Shown in pieces: positions 16,412-24,716 of a stretch of 64,000 nucleotides of DNA (position 1 is the first letter of the stretch; the number at the start of each line of letters is the position of its first letter). The stretch comes from Youhaiella tibetensis (lineage in GTDB: Bacteria; Pseudomonadota; Alphaproteobacteria; Rhizobiales; Devosiaceae). Below the pieces are notes generated by a model that was not told the origin of the DNA, made no database searches, and was given only the letters and a program-made list of their open reading frames with translations. The stretch spans positions 2,605,260-2,669,259 of the forward strand of contig NZ_CP041690.1 of the NCBI RefSeq assembly GCF_008000755.1. The letters run 5' to 3'. The position numbers and the translations under genes are program-made.

Positions 16412-17433
16412 TGCGACCTCTGCGACAGGCGGATGCGCGGATTGATGAACGCGATCAGCAGGTCCACGATGATGTTGACGATGAGGAACACGAGCGAGAT
16501 CACCAGCACCGTTCCCACGATGGCGTTGAGGTCCTTCCGCAGGATCACCTGTACGCCGTAGCGCGACAGGCCCGGCCAGGCGAACACCGCCTCGACGAGG
16601 AAAGCGCTGCCCAGCATCGAGGCGAAATCGAGCCCGATGATCGTCAGCGACGGAATGAGCGAGGGCTTGAACGCATACCTCTTGGCGATCCTCGCGCTCG
16701 GGAAGCCGAAGGCCTCGGCCATCTCGATATAGGGCTTGTCGTAGGTCTCGATCATGTTGGCGCGCGTCAGCCGCGCCGCCTGCCCGATGCCGCTCAGGGC
16801 GAGCGCGAAGGCCGGCAGGATGATGTGGCGCAGGGCGTCGAGGAATGCCGGGATGTTCCCGGCCAGCAGCGTATCGACCAGCATGAAGCCGGTGACCTGC
16901 GGAATGACGAAGGCATCATTGAGCCGCCCGGCGATCGGGAACAGCGGCAGGAAATAGGCGAAGAGCAGCATGAGCACCACGGCCCACACGAAGCTCGGCG
17001 CCGAGACGCCCAGCAGCGAAACCACCCGCAGCAACCCGTCAACGAACGTATTGCGGTAGCGCGCGCCCAGGATGCCCAGCGGCAGGCCGAGGCCGATCAT
17101 CATGATGCCCGCCACGATGATGAGCTCGAACGTCGCCGGCAGGAACTGCGCGAGATCGGTGGTCACCGGACGGTTGGTGTAAAGAGAAATGCCCAGATTG
17201 CCGCGCAGGAGATCGGCGAGGAAATAGCCGTACTGCACCACGATGTTGTCATTGAGGTGCAATTGCTCGCGCAGGTTCGCGACCGCTTCGGCAGTCGCAT
17301 TGGGGCCGAGCGCGATACGCGCCGGATCGCCGGGAATGACCCGCGCGATGGCAAAGATCAGGATCGACACTCCGAACAACACCAGGATCGATGTCCCGAT
17401 GCGCTGGAGCAGAACACGGATGACGGGTGACAT
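16408..17433 (-). CDS. Peptide-type ABC transporter permease, DppB-like
   Basis: 341-residue inner-membrane permease. The N-terminal RIGTSILVLFGVSILIFAIARVIPGDPARIALGP is the standard DppB/OppB opening, and a C-terminal permease domain carries EAFGFPSARIAKRYAFK, the loop that docks on the ATPase. Start ATG 17433. Located 60 bp after the binding-protein gene and overlapping the DppC-like gene, as usual for this transporter class. Confidence 0.92.
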   Translation of the reverse strand: MSPVIRVLLQRIGTSILVLFGVSILIFAIARVIPGDPARIALGPNATAEAVANLREQLHLNDNIVVQYGYFLADLLRGNLGISLYTNRPVTTDLAQFLPATFELIIVAGIMMIGLGLPLGILGARYRNTFVDGLLRVVSLLGVSAPSFVWAVVLMLLFAYFLPLFPIAGRLNDAFVIPQVTGFMLVDTLLAGNIPAFLDALRHIILPAFALALSGIGQAARLTRANMIETYDKPYIEMAEAFGFPSARIAKRYAFKPSLIPSLTIIGLDFASMLGSAFLVEAVFAWPGLSRYGVQVILRKDLNAIVGTVLVISLVFLIVNIIVDLLIAFINPRIRLSQRSQ

Positions 17434-17493
17434 GCTGCGCTTTCAAAGACCCGGACCGGCCCCGCCGGGGCCGATCCGAAGAGGTTGGAACCG

Positions 17494-19074
17494 TTACGGC
17501 TGCATTTCCATCAGGCGGAACTGGAAGCCGGCGCTGTCGAGCGAGATGCGCTTGCTGTCATCGCTCAGGGCCGGAACCTTGACCTTGTTGGATGCAGCGA
17601 ACACGGCCTGCGAGTCATAGGCGTAGATCGAGGGCGCGATCTCCATCAGGCGCTTGTTGAGCGCCGTGTAGGCGGCCGCACGCTCTTCTTCGCTCGTGGC
17701 CGCGCGGCCCTGGTCGAGGAGCTTGTCGACTTCTTCGTCCTTGAGATATTCCGGCGACTGCCAGGTGCCTGCGGCCGAGGAGTGGTACATCCCGTAAAGC
17801 AGGGTGTCCGGATCACCGGTCACCGAGGCCACGTTGACCTGCGACACGTTCGGAGTGGTCTCCGGCTTGGTCACGGCGTCCACGAACAGCGCCCACGGCA
17901 TCTTGGTGATCTTGGACTTGAAGCCAAGCTGCTGCATGTTGGCCTGCAGCAGGAGGGCGAAGCGCTCCTCGATCGGCACTTCGGCGATCCAGGAGATTTC
18001 GACCTCGGTGTCGGCCGGGTTGTACTTGCACTGCGACAGGAATTCCTTGGCCTTGGCCAGATCCTGCTTGAGCGGCTCGCCATTGGGGTTGCCGCCGAGC
18101 ATCTGGGCCGGAATGGCGCCGGTCGGCACCTTGCCCTGCGACACTTCCGGGGTCACCGCAATCAGCTTGAGCGCCGACTGGTAGTCAAAGGCGTTGGACA
18201 CGGCCAGACGGCAATTGACGTCGTCGAACGGAGCCTTGGCCGTGTTCAGCTTGATGTAGAACGCGCCGTTGCCGTGCTCGGTGAGGAGCTGGTTGCCGTC
18301 CTTGGCCAGCGAGGCCAGCACTTCCGGCGGCAGCCACTGCGAGGTAATGTCGTGTTCGCCCTGCGAAACCAGCGTACGCACGGTGGCCGCTTCGAGGCCA
18401 TAGCGCAGGCGCACGGTATCGGGAGCGGCCGCATCCATCTCCTGGAAGTAGGATGGGTTCTTGGCCATCACGGTTTCGGACTGCGGATTGTGCGAGGTCA
18501 CCGAATAGGCGCCGGTGCCGGCCGAGTGGGTCGAGAGATACGCCTGGCCCCAGTCGTCGCCGGTGGTGTTTTCCTCGACCAGCTTCTTGTCCACGATCGG
18601 CAGGCGCACGAGCGCTGCCAGGAACGGAGCATAGGGCTTGGCAAGGGTGAACTTGACCGTGTGCTCATCGACGGCCTCTGCCGAGGTCACGTCGGTGAAG
18701 AGGTAGGAAAGGCCCTGCCCCAGCGCCTTCATGCGCTCGAAGGAATACACCACGTCTGCCGAGGTGAACGGGTTGCCGCTCTGGAACTTGACGTCGTCGC
18801 GCAGCTTGAACGTGAAAGTCGAGCCGTCTGTCTCCCAGCTGGCGGCAAGATCCGGCACCATGCCGGGCGCGCCCTGGCCGGCGAAAACCAGCGTGTCGTA
18901 GACGTTGAACATCAGGATGGAGTCGGCATAGTCCGACGCCTTGGCCGGATCCAGCTCGCCCACCGGCACTTCGTCCAGACGCAGCACAGTCTCGGCATGG
19001 GCAACCGATGCCAACGCTGTCAGTCCGGTTGCGGCAAGGGCCGCCGCGGCAATCGCCCGATTGATCTTCTTCAT
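17494..19074 (-). CDS. Peptide-type ABC transporter substrate-binding protein (family 5)
   Basis: 526-residue periplasmic binding protein of SBP family 5. A signal peptide (MKKINRAIAAAALAATGLTALASVAHA, cleaved before ETVLRL) is clear; there is no lipobox. The mature protein has the three-domain DppA/OppA layout with conserved LAASWETDGSTFTFKLRDDVKFQSG and VVYSFERMK. Members bind peptides, nickel, glutathione, opines or cyclic amides; linkage to hyuA and hyuB suggests a hydantoin, oxoproline or a small peptide precursor. It is 57 bp downstream of the XRE-cupin regulator and probably in one transcript with it. Confidence 0.92.
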   Translation of the reverse strand: MKKINRAIAAAALAATGLTALASVAHAETVLRLDEVPVGELDPAKASDYADSILMFNVYDTLVFAGQGAPGMVPDLAASWETDGSTFTFKLRDDVKFQSGNPFTSADVVYSFERMKALGQGLSYLFTDVTSAEAVDEHTVKFTLAKPYAPFLAALVRLPIVDKKLVEENTTGDDWGQAYLSTHSAGTGAYSVTSHNPQSETVMAKNPSYFQEMDAAAPDTVRLRYGLEAATVRTLVSQGEHDITSQWLPPEVLASLAKDGNQLLTEHGNGAFYIKLNTAKAPFDDVNCRLAVSNAFDYQSALKLIAVTPEVSQGKVPTGAIPAQMLGGNPNGEPLKQDLAKAKEFLSQCKYNPADTEVEISWIAEVPIEERFALLLQANMQQLGFKSKITKMPWALFVDAVTKPETTPNVSQVNVASVTGDPDTLLYGMYHSSAAGTWQSPEYLKDEEVDKLLDQGRAATSEEERAAAYTALNKRLMEIAPSIYAYDSQAVFAASNKVKVPALSDDSKRISLDSAGFQFRLMEMQP

Positions 19075-19131
19075 GGTTTCCTTCCTTGAGACGCTTCCTG
19101 TCCGCCTTGCCTCTCCGGGCCGGCGGTTTCG

Positions 19132-19749
19132 TTATTCGTCCGGCGATTCCTCGCCGAACAATTCCTGGGTCCCGACCCACAGCGCGATCGCCATAGATTG
19201 CGTGTGGTTCCAGACCGAATGGGGATGTGTTGAGGGGAAATGCTCGGCATCCCCTGCCTGCAGAATGGCGTGGTTGTCGTTGACGATGCTCGTGACTTCG
19301 CCGGAGAGCACGTAGAGCATCTCCTCCCCGTCATGGGCGATCACCTCGGACTTGTAGCCGGCCGGAATGTTCATGAGCACCGAGTGCATGTGCCGGCCGG
19401 GAAAGTTGCTCGACACCCGCTCATAGGTGATCGGCTGCGCGCCGTTGCGCGAAGGCGCCCCCACCAACGAATAGACTTGGCGCTCGCCATGCCGCGACAG
19501 CCGGTTGGTATTGCGCGGCTGCTGGAGATAGGTGCCCACGTCGGTCTTGAGCACCTTGCAGATCGAAACGAGCGAAGAGAGCGAGGGCATGGTGATGCCG
19601 CGCTCAATCTGGGAGATGAAGCCGACCGACAATCCGGCCCCGTCCGCGACCTGCTTGAGCGTCAGCCCGATGGCGATGCGCCGCTCCCGCAGACGATGGC
19701 CCATCGGGTAGGTTTCGCTCTCGACCTGGCTGGCGAATTCGTCGCTCAT
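19132..19749 (-). CDS. XRE-type HTH regulator with C-terminal cupin domain
   Basis: 205-residue transcription factor: a helix-turn-helix at about 18-72 (LRERRIAIGLTLKQVADGAGLSVGFISQIERG) and a small-molecule-binding cupin_2 barrel at about 120-190 (with HAxxEEMLYVLSGEV-like and HFPSTHPHSVWNH histidines that may hold metal). Proteins of this design control catabolism of nitrogenous compounds. ATG 19749 has GAGGGCGG before it. It is the first gene of the putative operon with the ABC importer and hyuAB, so it likely controls itself and the operon through the two TTTAGT-N3-ACTAAA sites upstream. Confidence 0.92.
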   Translation of the reverse strand: MSDEFASQVESETYPMGHRLRERRIAIGLTLKQVADGAGLSVGFISQIERGITMPSLSSLVSICKVLKTDVGTYLQQPRNTNRLSRHGERQVYSLVGAPSRNGAQPITYERVSSNFPGRHMHSVLMNIPAGYKSEVIAHDGEEMLYVLSGEVTSIVNDNHAILQAGDAEHFPSTHPHSVWNHTQSMAIALWVGTQELFGEESPDE

Positions 19750-19760
19750 ACCGCCCTCTG

Positions 19761-19775
19761 TTTAGTGTGACTAAA
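19761..19775. promoter_or_regulatory. Proximal operator of the hyu operon regulator
   Basis: Perfect inverted repeat TTTAGT-GTG-ACTAAA, eleven bases upstream of the regulator ATG side and just downstream of a candidate -10 (TCAAAG at 19781-19776). The same arms recur 50 bp upstream. Probable binding site of the XRE-cupin protein. Confidence 0.7.
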
Positions 19776-19798
19776 CTTTGAAGCCCGCCAATCGAAGC

Positions 19799-19825
19799 TG
19801 TCAAGTCGATTTTAGTGGGACTAAA
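19799..19825 (-). promoter_or_regulatory. Promoter -35 and distal operator of the hyu operon
   Basis: On the minus strand a consensus TTGACA (-35) lies at 19804-19799 with a 17-base spacer to a weak TCAAAG. Directly upstream, at 19811-19825, is a second perfect TTTAGT-GGG-ACTAAA repeat. The centres of the two operators are 50 bp apart (19768 and 19818), close to five helical turns, so both sites face the same side of the DNA around the promoter. Confidence 0.65.
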
Positions 19826-19943
19826 GTTTGAGCAGAACCCTGCCGAAATCAGCGGCTTTCCGGCCAAGATACGAGCAGGATTGTCCCCCTCCCTGCCGCC
19901 GCCGAACTCTGCCATAGTGCCGCAAGGACGTTGAGGGACGCCC

Positions 19944-21116
19944 ATGAAGCGGCTGGCAATCTTCTGCGACGGCACCTGGAACCGCCTATCGGCCAAGCAT
20001 CCGACGAACGTGGTGCTGGCGGCGCGCTCGGTGCTGCCCTACGGGACCGACGGCGTGCCGCAGGTGACCTATTACGACGAAGGGGTCGGCACGACCTTCC
20101 TCATCAACGAGACCATCGAGCGCATGCTCGCCGGCGCCTTCGGGCTGGGGCTCTTCGACAAGATCGCGGCGGCCTATCGTTTTCTCGTTTTCAACTATGA
20201 TCCGGGCGACGAGATCTACATCTTCGGCTTTTCACGCGGCGCCTTCACCGCCCGCTCGCTGGCCGGCCTCATCCGCAAATGCGGCATCGTCACGCGCGAC
20301 CGCCTCGACAAGGTCGAGGAGGCCTTCAGGTTCTACAAGGACAACTCGCCCGAGGCGCATCCGGACAAGGAGCGCGCCCAGCAGTTCCGCCTGGAAAACG
20401 CGCAGGACACCATCATGAAGCCCGAGGATCGGTCATTCCGCCAGTCGCTCGGTATCCCCGCCGAGTTGACCAGCCAACCTCTCTTCACGCTGCGCTACCT
20501 GGGGGTCTGGGATACGGTCGGGGCGCTGGGCATGCCCAAATACCTTCTGCTCGAAAAGCTCTTCCGGACCGCCCAGAAATACCAGTTCCACGACGCCTCG
20601 CTTTCGAGCATCGTCGCGGCAGCGCGCCACGCGGTCGCCATCGACGAGGACCGTTTGAGCTTCGAGCCTGCGCTTTGGGACAACGTGCCCGACCTCAACC
20701 GCATCGAGGGGCGTTCGGGCAAATATCGCCAGCTCTGGTTCCCCGGCGATCACGGCTCGGTGGGCGGCGGCGGAGACATCACCGGCCTCTCGTCTTCCCC
20801 ACTGGCCTGGATTATGGACGGCGCCCGGAGCCAGGGCCTGGCCTTCGACCGCGAGGCCCTCAGGGCCTTTGCCGACCAGCGCGACGACTTCGCCCCCTTG
20901 CACAACATGACCGCGCCGCGCAGCTGGACCGAATTCATCTATCGGCGAGGGCCCCGCAAGGGGCCGCACACCCGGGCCGAACTGGGGGCAAGCAGCAAGG
21001 CCCGCATCGGGCGGGCGGAGGCCGCCGACTGGCCACTCTATCGCCCGGCGGCCCTAAAGGACCTGTTCGACCGCCAGTCGTCGACCCGCAGGCGACGCAA
21101 CGACGAACGCCCCTAA
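19944..21116 (+). CDS. DUF2235 alpha/beta-hydrolase (Tle1-like fold)
   Basis: 390-residue protein opening with KRLAIFCDGTWN, the DUF2235 signature, and containing the lipase elbow FGFSRGAF with the candidate nucleophile Ser97; WFPGDHGSVGGGG near residue 270 may carry the acid and histidine. The family includes T6SS phospholipase effectors (Tle1), but many bacterial members are stand-alone cytoplasmic proteins of unknown substrate. No signal peptide, no VgrG or immunity-like gene is adjacent. Start ATG 19944 has GAGGGA upstream. The gene is divergent from the hyu operon regulator. Confidence 0.85.
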   Translation: MKRLAIFCDGTWNRLSAKHPTNVVLAARSVLPYGTDGVPQVTYYDEGVGTTFLINETIERMLAGAFGLGLFDKIAAAYRFLVFNYDPGDEIYIFGFSRGAFTARSLAGLIRKCGIVTRDRLDKVEEAFRFYKDNSPEAHPDKERAQQFRLENAQDTIMKPEDRSFRQSLGIPAELTSQPLFTLRYLGVWDTVGALGMPKYLLLEKLFRTAQKYQFHDASLSSIVAAARHAVAIDEDRLSFEPALWDNVPDLNRIEGRSGKYRQLWFPGDHGSVGGGGDITGLSSSPLAWIMDGARSQGLAFDREALRAFADQRDDFAPLHNMTAPRSWTEFIYRRGPRKGPHTRAELGASSKARIGRAEAADWPLYRPAALKDLFDRQSSTRRRRNDERP

Positions 21117-21173
21117 GGAACCAAGCTCGGTTCCCCGAGTTAGTCGGGTGCCTAGACCTAGGAGGGTTGAACC

Positions 21174-21488
21174 ATGGCCACGTCCAACATCAAGCCGATC
21201 CGCCAGGCCGAGCATGTCGTCGAAGACATGTCCGAGCACATGAGCGGCCAGATCGCGGCGCTGCGCCGCCAGCTCGCCGCCGTTTCCTCCTCACTAGAGG
21301 AAATGCGCGAATCCATGAACACCCACGAAATCCGCGACGAGGTCGCCCATCGCGCCCGCGCCGCCGCGCGCTATGTCGGCCATCAGGCCAACTCGGCAGG
21401 CCATATCGTGCGGGAAAATCCGCTGCAGACCGCCGCGGCGCTGACCGCCGTCGCCCTGCTCGCGGCCCTGGTCTTCCGGCGCGACTGA
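21174..21488 (+). CDS. DUF883 (ElaB/YqjD-like) membrane-anchored protein
   Basis: 104 residues: a long amphipathic coiled-coil (about 10-60, ALRRQLAAVSSSLEEMRESM) followed by a Gly/Ala-rich C-terminal membrane helix (AAALTAVALLAALVF) and a basic RRD end. This is the layout of tail-anchored ElaB/YqjD proteins, some of which tether ribosomes to the membrane in stationary phase in E. coli. A strong TAGGAGGG precedes ATG 21174. It follows the DUF2235 gene by 57 bp on the same strand. Confidence 0.8.
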   Translation: MATSNIKPIRQAEHVVEDMSEHMSGQIAALRRQLAAVSSSLEEMRESMNTHEIRDEVAHRARAAARYVGHQANSAGHIVRENPLQTAAALTAVALLAALVFRRD

Positions 21489-21514
21489 CCTCGCGCCGGG
21501 AGGGGTCGCCGGCC

Positions 21515-21895
21515 TCAGTTCGGCTCGTCGCCGATGGCGAGGATGTTCCCGTCCGCATCGCGGAACCAGGCGGCGTGGAACCGGCCCATGCTCGCGATCG
21601 AATTCACGGTCTTGAGGCCCGGCATGTCGTACTCCTCGAAGACGACGCCGTGCTTCTTGAGATCCTTGACGTCGGCAACCACATCGGTCGAGCCGAACGA
21701 CATGAGCGTATTGGGCGCCTTGCCCGCGTTGGGCGTCGGATAGAGCAGGAAGCCGGTCCCGCCCCCCACATGATAGATGGCGCCGTTCTCGTCTTCGCTT
21801 ACCGGCGAAAGCCCCAGCTTTTCCTTGTACCAGGTCTTGGCCTTGGACAGGTTGGCCGAGGGAATGGTGGCATAGGCACGATGGTCGGTCAGCAT
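21515..21895 (-). CDS. VOC-fold protein, second copy
   Basis: 126-residue vicinal-oxygen-chelate protein, clearly related to the one at 8852-9226: both have WYxEKLGL near residue 20, GVVFE-YD-PGLKTV in the second half and a DGNIL near the end. Function unknown. ATG 21895 has AGGAGG five bases before it and is preferred to the longer frame. The gene converges on the DUF883 gene with a 26-bp gap. Confidence 0.8.
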   Translation of the reverse strand: MLTDHRAYATIPSANLSKAKTWYKEKLGLSPVSEDENGAIYHVGGGTGFLLYPTPNAGKAPNTLMSFGSTDVVADVKDLKKHGVVFEEYDMPGLKTVNSIASMGRFHAAWFRDADGNILAIGDEPN

Positions 21896-22128
21896 GACAA
21901 CCTCCTGCTGGACAATCCGCCCCCAGAGCCGCGATTGTACCCCCGCGCCTCCCGGACGCCAATCGAAACCCCTCACGACAAGCTGAAGCAGGCTCGACCA
22001 ACCGCCTAGGGACAGGCCGGGGCGTTTCCGCTAGTATGGTTGGTGCAGGCACGCGGTATCGTGTGACCAGCCGCTCCGGTGTGCTCTTCGCACGACCCGT
22101 TGTTCCTGTCTTCGAGAGGAGACGAGCA

Positions 22129-22920
22129 ATGGCAGACTTTCATGTGATCGGAGGCGCCACCAAGACCCTGGCGCATCCGCAAATCCGCAAGATCCAGGTA
22201 TCGGACCTGTCGGACGTCCTGCGCGCAGGCTTTTCCGACTTCTGGGACAAGCCTTCCCACTACGCCTTCCTGGGCCTGATCTATGCCGTCGTCGGTATCG
22301 CGCTGGCGGTCTGGTCTTCGGGCGCCAACGCCCTGCCGATCATCTTCCCACTGGCCTCCGGCTTCGCCCTGCTCGGGCCGCTCGCGGCCGTGGGGCTCTA
22401 TGAGATCAGCCGACGCAAGGAACAGGGAGCAGACACCTCCTGGCAGCACGCCGTCGAGGTCATCCGCTCGCCCGCCCTGCCCTCGATCATCGCGGTGGGC
22501 ATCTTCATCTTCGCCATCTTCTATCTCTGGCTGACGGCAGCCGAGAGCATCTATCAATCCATCTTCGGCCTCGCCCCGCCGACCTCGATCACCGCATTCG
22601 TCCAGGAGGTGCTGACCACCGACCGCGGCTGGCACCTGATCATGTGGGGGTGCGGCATCGGCTTCCTCTTCGCACTCTTCACCCTCGCCACCACCTTCAT
22701 CGCCTTCCCGCTGATGGTGGACCGCGACGTCGGAGCCTTCGCGGCGGTCGAAACCTCGATGCGGGCCTTCTTCGCCAATCCGATCCCGGTCCTGGCCTGG
22801 GGCCTGATCGTCGCGGCCCTGCTCGTCATCGGCTCGATCCCCTTCTTCGTGGGCCTGGCAATCGTCGTGCCGGTGCTCGGCCACGCGACCTGGCACCTCT
22901 ATCGCAAGCTGGTCGTCTGA
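22129..22920 (+). CDS. DUF2189 integral membrane protein
   Basis: 263 residues with about six hydrophobic helices (for example FLGLIYAVVGIALAVW, LPSIIAVGIFIFAIFYLWL, IPFFVGLAIVVPVLGHATWHLYRKLV). The N-terminal IRKIQVSDLSDVLRAGFSDFWDKPSHYAFLG and the FPLMVDRDVG segment are typical of DUF2189, an inner-membrane family of unknown role. ATG 22129 is chosen because GAGGAG precedes it. Monocistronic, with a terminator hairpin right after the stop. Confidence 0.85.
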   Translation: MADFHVIGGATKTLAHPQIRKIQVSDLSDVLRAGFSDFWDKPSHYAFLGLIYAVVGIALAVWSSGANALPIIFPLASGFALLGPLAAVGLYEISRRKEQGADTSWQHAVEVIRSPALPSIIAVGIFIFAIFYLWLTAAESIYQSIFGLAPPTSITAFVQEVLTTDRGWHLIMWGCGIGFLFALFTLATTFIAFPLMVDRDVGAFAAVETSMRAFFANPIPVLAWGLIVAALLVIGSIPFFVGLAIVVPVLGHATWHLYRKLVV

Positions 22921-22926
22921 CCCTTC

Positions 22927-22950
22927 GCCGGAGCCCATAGCGGCTCCGGC
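22927..22950 (+). terminator. Intrinsic terminator after DUF2189 gene
   Basis: GCCGGAGCC, loop of six, GGCTCCGGC: a perfect 9-bp stem seven bases after the stop codon. The downstream run is only partly T-rich (TTCCGTCCCC), so efficiency is uncertain. Confidence 0.65.
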
Positions 22951-23090
22951 TTCCGTCCCCTCTTCACCCTCGCAGCGAAACGTGCTGAAAGGCGCTCAAG
23001 GCGCTTGACTTTCGTCGCCTCTCCCATCTTATGTACCGGTCCCGACGATATAAATCAGAAGATCGGGATTACTAAAGGGAGGAGGCCCCC

Positions 23091-24602
23091 ATGAAGGCGA
23101 CGGTAACCGCGCACAAGGACTACGCAATTTCCAGGATCGACGACCGCGTCTACGGCGCGTTCCTCGAGCACCTTGGGCGCGCGATCTATACCGGCATCTA
23201 CGAGCCTGACCACCCCACCGCCGACAAGAACGGCATGCGTGGTGACGTCGCCAAGCTGGTCAAGGACCTCAATGTACCCATGGTCCGCTACCCCGGGGGT
23301 AACTTCGTCTCGGCCTATAACTGGGAAGACGGCATCGGCCCGCGCGAAGAGCGCCCGGTTCGCCTGGACCTGGCCTGGCATACCTCCGAGTCCAATGCCG
23401 TGGGCATCCACGAATTCGCCGACTGGTGCGACACCGTCGGCACCCAGATGATGCTGGCCGTCAACCTCGGCTCGCGCGGCCTCGACGCCGCCCGCAACTT
23501 CGTCGAATACGTCAATCACCCCGGCGGTTCCTACTGGAGCGACCAGCGCATCAAGAACGGCCGCAAGGACCCGTGGGACGTGAAACTCTGGTGCCTGGGC
23601 AACGAGATGGACGGCCCCTGGCAGGTCGGCCACAAGAGCGCCGACGAGTATGGGCACCTGGCCAACGAAACCGCCAAGGCCCTGCGCGCCTTCGACAAAT
23701 CGCTCGAACTGATCGTGTGCGGCTCGTCCAACGCCAAGATGCCGTCCTACCCGCAATGGGAAGCGACGGTGCTCGATCACACCTATGATGCGATCGACTA
23801 CATCTCGCTGCACATGTATTTCGCCAACCGCGAGAAGAACACGCCCAACTACCTGGCGCTCTCGGTCGAGCTGGAGAACTACATCAACTCCGTCGCCGGC
23901 GTGATCCAGTTCATCAAGGCCAAGAAGCGCTCCAAGAAGGACGTCTATATCTCCTTTGACGAATGGAACGTCTGGTATCACTCCAACCAGCAGGACCGTA
24001 AGATCCTGGAAGGCAATGACGGCTGGCCTCATGCCCCGGCGCTGCTCGAAGACGTCTACAACTTCGAGGACGTGCTGCAGGTCGGCCTTATCCTCAACGC
24101 GTTCATCCGCCGCGCCGACGTCGTCAAGATCGCCTGCATCGCCCAGCTCGTGAACGTGATCGCCCCGATCATGACCGATCCCAAGGGCGCAGCCTGGCGG
24201 CAGACGATCTACTACCCCTACTACTTCGCCTCGATCTACGGGCGCGGCACCGCCCTGAATCTGGTTGTGAATTCCCCGACCTACGACGCTGATAACGTTA
24301 AGGGAGTTCCCTTCGCCGACGTGACCGGCGTCCATAACGAAGACGAGGGCACGCTCACCTTCTTCGCGGTCAACCGCAACGGCAAGGAAGCCCTCGACCT
24401 CGAGATCGCGCTCGAAGGGTTCGGCGACGCCACCATCATCGACCACCAGGTGATGACCCACGCCAACCTGGAGGCGGTCAACACTGCCAAGAACCCGGAC
24501 GAAGTCGTCCCGGCAAAGGGCACTGGAGCCTCGATCAAGAGCGGAAAGCTCAGCGTTTCGCTGCCTCCCCACTCCTACCAGATGATCCGCGCCAAGCTCT
24601 GA
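23091..24602 (+). CDS. abfA: Alpha-L-arabinofuranosidase, GH51
   Basis: 503-residue glycoside hydrolase family 51 enzyme that releases terminal arabinofuranose from arabino-oligosaccharides of plant cell walls. Catalytic residues line up with the family: acid/base Glu172 in GNEMDGPWQ and nucleophile Glu291 in SFDEWNVWY. The N-terminal barrel has VRYPGGNFVSAYNWEDGIGP; the C-terminal ~130 residues form the beta-sandwich. No signal peptide, so it acts in the cytoplasm on imported short oligosaccharides. AGGGAGGAGG sits just upstream of ATG 23091. It is monocistronic, with its own terminator. A TTGACT at 23005-23010 could be part of its promoter. Confidence 0.95.
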   Translation: MKATVTAHKDYAISRIDDRVYGAFLEHLGRAIYTGIYEPDHPTADKNGMRGDVAKLVKDLNVPMVRYPGGNFVSAYNWEDGIGPREERPVRLDLAWHTSESNAVGIHEFADWCDTVGTQMMLAVNLGSRGLDAARNFVEYVNHPGGSYWSDQRIKNGRKDPWDVKLWCLGNEMDGPWQVGHKSADEYGHLANETAKALRAFDKSLELIVCGSSNAKMPSYPQWEATVLDHTYDAIDYISLHMYFANREKNTPNYLALSVELENYINSVAGVIQFIKAKKRSKKDVYISFDEWNVWYHSNQQDRKILEGNDGWPHAPALLEDVYNFEDVLQVGLILNAFIRRADVVKIACIAQLVNVIAPIMTDPKGAAWRQTIYYPYYFASIYGRGTALNLVVNSPTYDADNVKGVPFADVTGVHNEDEGTLTFFAVNRNGKEALDLEIALEGFGDATIIDHQVMTHANLEAVNTAKNPDEVVPAKGTGASIKSGKLSVSLPPHSYQMIRAKL

Positions 24603-24624
24603 ATCGGTAAAATTTGAATCGAAA

Positions 24625-24660
24625 AAGGCCGCTTCCACACCCGTGGGAGCGGCCTCTTCT
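24625..24660 (+). terminator. Intrinsic terminator after abfA
   Basis: GGCCGCTTCCAC, loop ACCC, GTGGGAGCGGCC with one mismatch, preceded by AAAAA and followed by TCTTCT. It may act in both directions, but the next gene on the minus strand ends ~60 bp later. Confidence 0.8.
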
Positions 24661-24716
24661 CATGCCGAAGTCCCCAGAATACGAATCAGAACATCGGGTC
24701 CGGATCACGACCCGCG

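Noticed and set aside
19944-21116. Type VI secretion effector module
   Set aside because: DUF2235 fits the Tle1 fold, but no VgrG, PAAR, adaptor or immunity gene is adjacent and no T6SS genes are in the window.
20279-22009. A 576-codon frame across DUF2235, DUF883 and the VOC gene
   Set aside because: It overlaps three well-supported genes in other frames and reads as an Arg/Pro-rich nonsense sequence.
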